Positions 42,917-49,933 of a stretch of 49,933 bases of DNA are shown here, in pieces. Below the pieces are notes generated by a model, which saw only the letters and a program-made list of their open reading frames with translations, was not told where the DNA came from and did no database searches. The position numbers and the translations under genes were made by a program. Source of the DNA: Bacillota bacterium (GTDB lineage: Bacteria; Bacillota; Clostridia; Tissierellales; MES13); NCBI GenBank assembly GCA_009711785.1, contig VENA01000006.1, forward strand, positions 1 through 49,933, in the 5' to 3' direction. How positions within the stretch are numbered: position 1 is the first letter of the stretch; each line of letters starts with the position of its first letter.

Positions 42917-44860
42917 ATGGTTGATTATAATTTTCCTAATACATTTGATATACATTTGTTTCACGAAGGTACAAGCTATGAAAGTTATAAATTTTTAGGA
43001 GCCCATTTAATGAATAAAAAAGGTGTTAAAGGAGTTAATTTTACCCTCTGGGCACCTGATGCTTTAAGTGTGAGTGTTTTAGGGGATTTTAATAAATGGA
43101 AGTTAGATGAATACAAATGTAAAAAAATTCCTAACTCAGGACTTTTTAATATTTTCATACCTAATATTAAAGAAGGAGATATATATAAGTATCAGATAAA
43201 AACAAAGGATGGTAAGGATATTTTAAAATCTGACCCCTATGGATTTTCTCAAGAACTAAGACCTAATACAGCTTCAATAGTAACGGATATAAATAAATAT
43301 AACTTTAATGATGAAAGTTGGATGGAAAAAAGAAAAAAATTTAATATAGATAATCCTATAAATATATATGAAGTTCATATAGGATCGTGGAAAGAAAAGG
43401 GTAAAAATTTTCTTAAGTTTAGTGATGTAGCCTGTGAACTTATAGATTATGTTAAAGAAATGGGATATACCCATATAGAACTTTTACCCCTAACAGAACA
43501 TCCCTATGATGGTTCTTGGGGGTATCAATCAACGGGTTATTTTTGTCCTACAAGTAGGTATGGAAAACCTGAGGAATTTAAATATTTTATAGATAAGTGT
43601 CATCAAAATGATTTAGGAGTTATCCTTGATTGGGTTCCTGGGCACTTTTGTAAAGATATTCATGGATTATATAACTTTGATGGTAGTAATCTCTATGAAT
43701 ATGACAATCCTTTAAAGGCTGAAAATTATGAGTGGGGTACAGCTAATTTTGATCATGGAAAAAAGGAGGTAAAATCTTTTTTAATATCTAGTGCAGCATA
43801 TTGGTTTAATATATTTCATATAGATGGACTAAGGGTAGATGCAGTAAGCCATATGCTATATCTTGATTATTTAAAAGAGGATAATGAGTGGGTAGCTAAT
43901 AAATTTGGTGGAAATAAAAATCTTGATTCAATAAATTTTTTAAGAAATTTAAATGAAACTATTAAAAGGGTTTTTCCAGATGTATTAATGATTGCAGAGG
44001 AATCCACAGCCTATCCCTTAGTGACAACTCCTAAGGAAATTGGAGGTTTAGGTTTTGATTTTAAATGGAATATGGGATGGATGAATGACATATTAAAATA
44101 TATGAGTTTAAGTCCTAATAAAAGAAAAGAAAATGAAAATTTAATTACTTTTTCCTTTACCTATGCATTTAATGAAAATTTTATCTTACCACTATCCCAT
44201 GATGAAGTAGTCCATGGGAAGAAATCTTTAATAGAAAAGATGCCTGGAAGCTATGATGAGAAGTTTTCTAATTTAAGATTACTTTTTTCTTATATGATAG
44301 CCCATCCAGGGAAGAAATTATTATTTATGGGAGGTGAGTTTGCACAATTTATAGAGTGGGATTATAAAAAAGGTTTAGATTGGCTTTTACTTCAATATAA
44401 GTCCCATTATAGGTTTTCAAATATGGTAAAGGTTTTAAATAATTTATACCTAAGGGAAAGTTCTTTATACAAGCTAGATAATAGTCTTAAAGGTTTTAAA
44501 TGGATAGATCATAATAAAAGTGTTTTTATTTTTATAAGGAAGGATTTAAAGGAAAACTTTTTAATATTAGTTTTTAATTTTGGGTATGAGGAGTTTAAAA
44601 ATTATAAAATAGGGGTGCCTGAATATGGATTATATAGAGAGATTTTTAATAGCGATGATAAAGCTTTTGGTGGGACAGGGTATGTTAACAATCATTTAAT
44701 TAAATCAGATAAAAAAAGTTGGCATGATATGCCCTATTTAATAAATATAAAGATACCTTCACTAAGCTCATGTTTTATAAAACTAGATAAGGGGGATAGT
44801 CATGATAAAAAGAAAAAAGGAAATGATAGCGATGCTTCTTGCCGGAGGGCAAGGATCTAG
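42917..44860 (+). CDS. glgB: 1,4-alpha-glucan branching enzyme
   Basis: Adds alpha-1,6 branches to glycogen; about 647 residues. N-terminal CBM48 ([21 protein letters not shown]), then a GH13 barrel with [30 protein letters not shown] (nucleophile D), IAEEST (acid E) and [17 protein letters not shown] at 42917 is chosen with GGGG 9 bases upstream; earlier in-frame ATGs are too close or lack a site. The last 20 residues ([20 protein letters not shown]) overlap glgC by 59 bases and are probably an unselected extension. First gene of glgBCDA. Confidence 0.94.
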   Translation: MVDYNFPNTFDIHLFHEGTSYESYKFLGAHLMNKKGVKGVNFTLWAPDALSVSVLGDFNKWKLDEYKCKKIPNSGLFNIFIPNIKEGDIYKYQIKTKDGKDILKSDPYGFSQELRPNTASIVTDINKYNFNDESWMEKRKKFNIDNPINIYEVHIGSWKEKGKNFLKFSDVACELIDYVKEMGYTHIELLPLTEHPYDGSWGYQSTGYFCPTSRYGKPEEFKYFIDKCHQNDLGVILDWVPGHFCKDIHGLYNFDGSNLYEYDNPLKAENYEWGTANFDHGKKEVKSFLISSAAYWFNIFHIDGLRVDAVSHMLYLDYLKEDNEWVANKFGGNKNLDSINFLRNLNETIKRVFPDVLMIAEESTAYPLVTTPKEIGGLGFDFKWNMGWMNDILKYMSLSPNKRKENENLITFSFTYAFNENFILPLSHDEVVHGKKSLIEKMPGSYDEKFSNLRLLFSYMIAHPGKKLLFMGGEFAQFIEWDYKKGLDWLLLQYKSHYRFSNMVKVLNNLYLRESSLYKLDNSLKGFKWIDHNKSVFIFIRKDLKENFLILVFNFGYEEFKNYKIGVPEYGLYREIFNSDDKAFGGTGYVNNHLIKSDKKSWHDMPYLINIKIPSLSSCFIKLDKGDSHDKKKKGNDSDASCRRARI

Positions 44861-45920
44861 ACTTAAAAGCTTAACTAAAAGGTTAGCAAAACCTGCAGTA
44901 CCCTTTGGTGGGAAATATAGAATTATTGATTTTGCCCTAAGTAATTGTTCAAACTCAGATATATATACAGTGGGAGTACTTACCCAGTATCATCCCCTTC
45001 TTTTAAATAATCATATAGGTATAGGAAGTCCATGGGATTTAGATAGAAGGGATGGAGGAGTAAGTATATTACCACCCTTTGTTAGAGAAGAAGGTGGAAG
45101 ATGGTATAAAGGCACTGCAAATGCAATATATGAAAATATAGAGTTTATTGAAAATTATAACCCAGAATATTTACTTGTACTTTCAGGGGACCACATATAT
45201 AAAATGGATTATCAAGAACTTTTAGAATACCACAAAGAAAAGGGTGCAGATGTAACAATCTCAGTTATAGAGGTTCCTTGGGAAGAGACTAACAGATTTG
45301 GGATTATGAATACTAATGATGATTTTAGCATATACGAGTTTGATGAAAAACCTAAAAATGCTAAAAATAATTTAGCATCGATGGGAATATATATATTTGA
45401 TTGGAAAAAACTTAAAAGCTATCTAATAGAAGATGAAAAGGATAAAAGTTCAAGTAACGATTTTGGTAAAAACATAATACCTAAAATGCTTAATGATAAT
45501 TTAAAATTATATGCCTATTCCTTTAAAGGATACTGGAAGGATGTAGGTACTATTAATAGTTTATGGGAAGCTAATATGGATTTAATTAGGGACAATCCCC
45601 TAGATTTATATAGTAAAGAATGGAAAATATATTCTAAAAATCCAATAAGCCCACCCCATTATATATCAAAAGAGGGAAAAGTTAAAAATTCATTATTAAA
45701 TGAAGGATGTATAATCCATGGAGATGTTAAAAATTCTGTTCTTTCTCCTGGGGTTTATATAGGAGAAAATTCAAAGGTTATAGATTCAGTTATTATGCCT
45801 AATGTAAAAATCAAAGATCATTCAATTATAAAAAGGGCAATTATAACCAGTGATGTATCCATAGATTCAGGAAGTATTATAGGTAAAGAAAATAGTGAAA
45901 TAACTGTTATAAGTGAGTAG
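44802..45920 (+). CDS. glgC: Glucose-1-phosphate adenylyltransferase, catalytic subunit
   Basis: Makes ADP-glucose from ATP and glucose-1-phosphate, the committed step of glycogen synthesis. 372 residues: nucleotide loop [45 protein letters not shown] and FDEKP, and a C-terminal left-handed beta-helix with isoleucine-patch repeats. AAGGGGG (44789-44795) supports ATG at 44802. It begins inside glgB. With GlgD it forms a heteromer in Bacillus and clostridia. Confidence 0.95.
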   Translation: MIKRKKEMIAMLLAGGQGSRLKSLTKRLAKPAVPFGGKYRIIDFALSNCSNSDIYTVGVLTQYHPLLLNNHIGIGSPWDLDRRDGGVSILPPFVREEGGRWYKGTANAIYENIEFIENYNPEYLLVLSGDHIYKMDYQELLEYHKEKGADVTISVIEVPWEETNRFGIMNTNDDFSIYEFDEKPKNAKNNLASMGIYIFDWKKLKSYLIEDEKDKSSSNDFGKNIIPKMLNDNLKLYAYSFKGYWKDVGTINSLWEANMDLIRDNPLDLYSKEWKIYSKNPISPPHYISKEGKVKNSLLNEGCIIHGDVKNSVLSPGVYIGENSKVIDSVIMPNVKIKDHSIIKRAIITSDVSIDSGSIIGKENSEITVISE

Positions 45921-45931
45921 GGGGGTGTATT

Positions 45932-47050
45932 ATGAAACGTTTTATGGGGATTATTAATCTTGGTGAAAATGAATCTAAAATTAAGGAGATTACTTATAAT
46001 AGACCCATAGCTTCTGTTCCTATCGGAGGGAGATATAGGGTAATAGATTTTATTTTATCTAATATGGTAAATGCAGGCATACAAAATGTTGCAATATTTA
46101 CTCAAGGTAAAAATAGATCATTAATGGGTCATTTAGGTTCTGCTAAACCCTGGGATTTAAATAGAAAGTATGAGGGTTTATTTGTTATAAATCCGGTTTT
46201 AGAACCTGAAGATACTATTATAAGAAAGGGAGATATAGAAAGTTTTAAAAATAATATAGATTATATTCAAGGAAGTAAACAAGAATATGTTTTATTAACT
46301 AAAAGTTACATGTTATATAACATAGATTTTAAAAAGGCTTTTAATTATCATATAGATTCCTCTTCTGATATAACTCTAATATATAAAAGGGTTGATAATA
46401 AAGATAATAGATTTATTGGATGTGATAATTTAACTATCGATGAATTTAATAATTTAAAAAGTATTGGATATAACATGGGGAATGATGAATTTAGTAATAT
46501 TTCATTAGAAACTTATATCCTTAGAAAGGATTTACTTATAGATATTATAAAGGATAGCGTTTCAAAGGGAGATAGTAAATATTTAAAACAAGCCATATAT
46601 AATAGAATGGATAAATTAAAGATTGATACATTTTCCTTTAATGGATATTTAGCCTGTATAAATTCGATTGAAAATTATTATAACACTAGTATGGATTTAC
46701 TAGATGAAAAAAAGTATAAAGATCTATTCTATGAAAATGGGTTAATATATACAAAAATAAAAGATGAGCCATCAACTAAGTATACTTCAACTTCTAATAT
46801 ATCAAATTCCATTGTGGCTAATGGTTGCGTTATAGAAGGTAGGGTAGAAAATAGTATTATTGCAAGGGGAGTAACGGTAAAAAAGGGAGCTGTTATAAAA
46901 AATAGTATATTAATGCAAAAGAGTTTAGTAAATGAGAATGCTTATCTTGAAAATATAATTTTAGATAAAAAGGTAGTTGTATCAGAGGGGAAAATTTTAA
47001 GTGGAAATCATAATAAACCCTTTGTTATAAAGAAAAATACTTTTCTTTAA
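45932..47050 (+). CDS. glgD: GlgD, regulatory ADP-glucose pyrophosphorylase-like subunit
   Basis: 372-residue paralogue of GlgC. The phosphate-binding GGxGxRL loop is gone (NLGENESKIKEITYNRPIA), while VPIGGRYRVIDFILSNMVNAG and the beta-helix tail remain. This is the usual pattern of GlgD, which is non-catalytic and modulates GlgC. GGGGGTG precedes the ATG, 11 bases after glgC. Confidence 0.93.
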   Translation: MKRFMGIINLGENESKIKEITYNRPIASVPIGGRYRVIDFILSNMVNAGIQNVAIFTQGKNRSLMGHLGSAKPWDLNRKYEGLFVINPVLEPEDTIIRKGDIESFKNNIDYIQGSKQEYVLLTKSYMLYNIDFKKAFNYHIDSSSDITLIYKRVDNKDNRFIGCDNLTIDEFNNLKSIGYNMGNDEFSNISLETYILRKDLLIDIIKDSVSKGDSKYLKQAIYNRMDKLKIDTFSFNGYLACINSIENYYNTSMDLLDEKKYKDLFYENGLIYTKIKDEPSTKYTSTSNISNSIVANGCVIEGRVENSIIARGVTVKKGAVIKNSILMQKSLVNENAYLENIILDKKVVVSEGKILSGNHNKPFVIKKNTFL

Positions 47051-47060
47051 GGAGGAGAAT

Positions 47061-48488
47061 ATGAAGGTATTATTCGCGAGTTCTGAAGTTTATCCCTTTG
47101 TTAAAACAGGGGGACTTGCCGATGTTTCTTATAGTTTACCAAAGGAGCTTAAACGTAATGGAGTTGATATAAGGGTAATATTACCTAAATATAAGGATAT
47201 ACCAATAAAATATAAAAGTGATATTAAATATTTAATGGAGTTTAATGTTAAAGTTGGTTGGAGAAATAAAAAGTGTGTTATAGAGTATTTAGAGTTAGAA
47301 AATGTAACATATTATTTTGTAAATAATGATTATTATTTTAATAGAACAGGACTTTATGGTTTTTATGATGATGGAGAAAGATTTTCATTCTTTGATAAAG
47401 CGATATTAGAATTTATAAGCTTAGGTAGTTTTAATCCAGATATAATACAATGTAATGATTGGCATACAGGGATGATACCTGTTTTATTAAAGGAACATTT
47501 TAAAAATTTAAATATAAAAACAATATTTACTATACACAATTTAAAATATCAGGGAATATATCCTTCAAATATTTTAACAGAACTTTTAAATTTAGATGAT
47601 GATTATTATAATGTTGATAAATTAGAGTTTTATGGAGGAATAAGTTTTATGAAGGGGGGAATAAACTTTTCAGATATAGTTACAACAGTCAGTAAAACAT
47701 ATTCAAAAGAAATTCAACATAGTGAGTTTGGCGAAAATCTTCATGGTATTTTAAGTGAAAAAAAAGATAAGTTATATGGAATAGTAAATGGTATAGATTA
47801 TGATATATACAATCCAAAGGAAGATAAGGATATATTTATTAATTATGATATATTTACTTTAGATAAAAAGAAGAAAAATAAAATTAAACTACAAGAGACT
47901 TTAAATTTAGATAGAGACTATGAAAAACCTGTTATAGGAATGGTAACTAGACTTGCCCATATGAAGGGATTAGATTTAATTTTAGAGGTTTTAGATGATA
48001 TATTAAAACTAGATATACAATTAGTTATTTTAGGTACTGGGGATAGTTATTATGAATCAATACTTAGGGATTATTCTAATAGATATTTAGATAAATTAAG
48101 TGTTAATTTAGTATTTGATAATTCTTTAGCAAAGAAAATATATGCAGGAAGTGATTTATTTTTAATGCCTTCTTTATTTGAACCCTGTGGTCTTGGGCAG
48201 ATGATAGCCTTAAGATATGGAACTTTACCTATAGTTAGAGAAACTGGTGGGCTTAAGGATACTGTAAAGGCATATAATGAATTTACAAAGGAAGGTAATG
48301 GATTTAGTTTTAAACAGTCAAATCCTTTAGATATGTTATATACAATAAAAAGGGCAATTAAATTTTATCATAATAAGGATATATATAATGAAATAGTAAA
48401 AAATGCTATGAATGGAAATTATAGTTGGAAAAATTCCTCGAAAGAGTATAAAAAGTTATATAAAAAATTAATTGAAAATAAAATATAA
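47061..48488 (+). CDS. glgA: Glycogen synthase (ADP-glucose)
   Basis: GT5 enzyme that extends alpha-1,4 chains from ADP-glucose; 475 residues. VYPFVKTGGLADVSYSLPKEL carries the ADP-glucose-binding KTGGL (about 15-19), and the C-terminal domain has SLFEPCGLGQMIALRYGTLPIVRETGGL with the catalytic E-x7-E. GGAGGAG precedes the ATG. Last gene of the operon; no glgP follows in this window. Confidence 0.95.
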   Translation: MKVLFASSEVYPFVKTGGLADVSYSLPKELKRNGVDIRVILPKYKDIPIKYKSDIKYLMEFNVKVGWRNKKCVIEYLELENVTYYFVNNDYYFNRTGLYGFYDDGERFSFFDKAILEFISLGSFNPDIIQCNDWHTGMIPVLLKEHFKNLNIKTIFTIHNLKYQGIYPSNILTELLNLDDDYYNVDKLEFYGGISFMKGGINFSDIVTTVSKTYSKEIQHSEFGENLHGILSEKKDKLYGIVNGIDYDIYNPKEDKDIFINYDIFTLDKKKKNKIKLQETLNLDRDYEKPVIGMVTRLAHMKGLDLILEVLDDILKLDIQLVILGTGDSYYESILRDYSNRYLDKLSVNLVFDNSLAKKIYAGSDLFLMPSLFEPCGLGQMIALRYGTLPIVRETGGLKDTVKAYNEFTKEGNGFSFKQSNPLDMLYTIKRAIKFYHNKDIYNEIVKNAMNGNYSWKNSSKEYKKLYKKLIENKI

Positions 48489-48496
48489 AATATTTA

Positions 48497-48533
48497 AAAC
48501 ACGGCTGATATCTGTATATTGGCTGTGTTTTTT
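48497..48533 (+). terminator. Terminator after the glycogen operon
   Basis: AAACACGGC pairs with GCTGTGTTT (one G-U) around a 16-base partly paired loop, followed by TTT. Confidence 0.75.
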
Positions 48534-48896
48534 GGCAATTATATTCTAGTAAGCATCTTGAAAGTAAACGTAAATTGTTATAAAATTAACTAGTGGTTAA
48601 AAGAATGACACATTTATTAATTATTACATAATAATACTTTGTTTTAAGGATTAATATTTTGGGTAAATGTATAGAGGTCGGTAAAAATCCTGTGTTTTAT
48701 ATCATAAATTATCAAAAATATGTAATAAATGTAATGGCAGGAAATAAAAACTTTGATAAAATTTAAAAAATCCAAAAAAATATTTGAGATTAGTAATTAC
48801 TTTAGTATATAATAATAATTAGGGTAAATCAATAGACTTTTTTCAACAATTTATAACATTTTTTTAACAAGTACTTATATTGGGGTGGTAATCACA
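48534..48896 (+). promoter_or_regulatory. Leader region of the atp operon
   Basis: No gene is seen in these 363 bases. TTGAGA (48784-48789) and TATAAT (48808-48813), spacer 18, are the best promoter, 83 bases before the first atp gene. The earlier part is AT-rich without clear structure. Confidence 0.5.
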
Positions 48897-49121
48897 ATGG
48901 GCTTAAAGGATAAAACAAAAATTGCAGAGGGCCTAGCGATGATATCCCAGGTAGGCATATCAATGATTCTACCTATATTTGCGGGGGTATATTTCGGAAA
49001 CCTCTTAGACGAAAAATTAGGAACAAATGCTATATTTTTAATAATTTTAACAATAGTAGGTGTAGTAGTAGCTTTTATGAATTTATTTAAATTATCAACA
49101 AGAGGGAATAAGAGGAAGTGA
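48897..49121 (+). CDS. atpZ: AtpZ-like small membrane protein
   Basis: 74 residues with two hydrophobic helices (about 14-37 and 43-66) separated by GNLLDEKLGTNA, a pattern of the AtpZ family (AtpZ/AtpI), which is linked to F-ATP synthase assembly and, in Bacillus, magnesium uptake. ATG at 48897 is 8 bases after GGGGTGG; a GTG at 48885 would overlap that site. It lies at the head of the atp operon, 4 bases before the next gene. Confidence 0.8.
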   Translation: MGLKDKTKIAEGLAMISQVGISMILPIFAGVYFGNLLDEKLGTNAIFLIILTIVGVVVAFMNLFKLSTRGNKRK

Positions 49122-49125
49122 TTTT

Positions 49126-49512
49126 TTGGGAGCCACCGATTCCATATGTAAAAACATCACAAAGAAAGTAATAATAATAGATGCAGTACTTATAGTATTG
49201 TTTTTCATACTGACTAAAAATCCAATGCATTGGGTTTATGGTCTTTTATTTAGTAGTTTTTTTAACGTATTAAAATTCAGAATACTTGCTCTAAATATAG
49301 AAAAAGCAGTTAATATGAGCCCAAGAAAGGCTCAAGTATATGTAGGAGCAAATTACTTTTTAAGATATATATTAACAGCTGTAATAGTAGTTATAGCTTT
49401 TAAAACAGAATATTTTAATCCCATAGCAGTAATTATTGGATTATTACTAATAAAGATGGTTATATTAGTAGATAATATATTTGTACACAGTAAAGGTAAG
49501 AGTAAAAATTAA
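49126..49512 (+). CDS. atpI: ATP synthase subunit I (AtpI family)
   Basis: 128 residues with four predicted helices (about 13-30, 33-52, 74-93 and 96-115). Its length and position between atpZ and atpB identify it as subunit I, thought to help assembly of the c-ring. The start is TTG at 49126, preceded by GAGGAAGTGA. Confidence 0.8.
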   Translation: MGATDSICKNITKKVIIIDAVLIVLFFILTKNPMHWVYGLLFSSFFNVLKFRILALNIEKAVNMSPRKAQVYVGANYFLRYILTAVIVVIAFKTEYFNPIAVIIGLLLIKMVILVDNIFVHSKGKSKN

Positions 49513-49595
49513 GGTTGTAATTTGCTTTACAACAAGTTAGTTAAAGCAATTCAAATATAAAAATTAATTAAGAAAACGAGGAAAGGGGGTTAAAT

Positions 49596-49933
49596 ATGGG
49601 CTTTAGAGCCGATTTTGTATTTACAATACCCGATTCGTTTCCCATTATAGGAGGAGTCCCAGTATCCAGTACAGTAACAACTACTTGGATCATAATGGCG
49701 TTTCTTGTTATATTCTCAATACTTGCAACAAGAAACTTTAAGAGACTGCCCTATGGAGTTCAAAATGCAGTTGAAGCCATAGTTGATGGTGTTAATGGCC
49801 TAGTTAAAGACACCATGGGAAAAGACAAAATGGGATTTGCACCCTATATGGGTACATTAATGCTTTATCTTTTAGTTGCAAATCTATGTGGTTTGCTAGG
49901 ATTTAGGCCTCCTACAGCCGACTTGAATACAAC
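49596..49933 (+). CDS. atpB: ATP synthase F0 subunit a, 5' part
   Basis: The frame starts MGFRADFVFTIPDSFPIIGG after GAAAGGGGG and runs off the window. Visible features are a first helix (WIIMAFLVIFSILATRNF), the block YGVQNAVEAIVDGVNGLVKDTMG, and LLVANLCGLLGFRPPTADLNT, typical of subunit a before its proton-channel arginine helix, which lies outside. The next atp genes are expected downstream. Confidence 0.93.
   Translation, partial: MGFRADFVFTIPDSFPIIGGVPVSSTVTTTWIIMAFLVIFSILATRNFKRLPYGVQNAVEAIVDGVNGLVKDTMGKDKMGFAPYMGTLMLYLLVANLCGLLGFRPPTADLNT

Overview
The window is AT-rich DNA (by eye about 30% G+C) from a low-GC Gram-positive anaerobe, most likely a spore-forming Clostridia/Tissierellia-type bacterium. 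The backbone order rho-rpmE-tdk ... yqhQ-prmC-prfA ... sua5-ywlE-rpiB-upp-comEB-tagO-mnaA-atp is the housekeeping order of Firmicutes. The acetoacetate/butyrate CoA-transferase with AtoE, the GlgC/GlgD pair and the short AT-rich spacers with strong purine-rich ribosome binding sites fit Clostridia. TTG starts are common (rho, the response regulator, yqhQ, ywlE, comEB, marR, atpI). No rRNA, tRNA, CRISPR array or intact insertion sequence was recognised.

Layout. 1-2.6 kb: rho, rpmE, tdk. 2.6-8.4 kb: a two-component system divergent from a MacAB-type efflux operon, with OmpR-type 11-bp-spaced direct repeats between them. 8.4-10.5 kb: a duplicated two-gene cassette of 26-42 residue hydrophobic peptides, then an endolysin-like amidase and an LL-H-type holin with no other phage genes. 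10.5-13.7 kb: an unrecognised exported protein, a GNAT acetyltransferase and a LysE exporter. 13.7-18.4 kb: an intact yqhQ, an MBOAT/SGNH acylation pair, then a decayed stretch holding an ABC-ATPase remnant with its leader and a second, broken yqhQ beside prmC. 18.4-26.5 kb: prmC, a split chromate transporter, prfA, a CPA2 antiporter, a ZIP transporter, sua5, ywlE, rpiB, upp. 26.6-31.3 kb: a TetR-controlled flavodoxin/FMN-binding operon, comEB, tagO and mnaA. 31.4-37.7 kb: a frameshifted coiled-coil gene, a chemoreceptor, CoA-transferase subunits, the AtoE transporter, an unknown membrane-anchored protein. 37.8-42.8 kb: an exonuclease-helicase of the DinG family and a MarR-MATE operon with paired operators. 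42.9-48.5 kb: the glycogen operon glgBCDA. 48.8 kb to the end: start of the atp operon, with atpB cut by the window edge.

How the genes work together. Three transport modules carry their own regulators (two-component/MacAB, TetR/flavin, MarR/MATE), each with visible candidate operators. tagO and mnaA start teichoic acid or related wall polymer synthesis; the MBOAT/SGNH pair may acylate such a polymer. ctfAB with atoE handle short-chain fatty acids, and glgBCDA store carbon. The least ordinary parts are the micro-peptide/amidase/holin cluster (8.4-10.2 kb), the decayed duplication at 13.7-18.4 kb, and a DinG that has both exonuclease residues and the four iron-sulfur cysteines.
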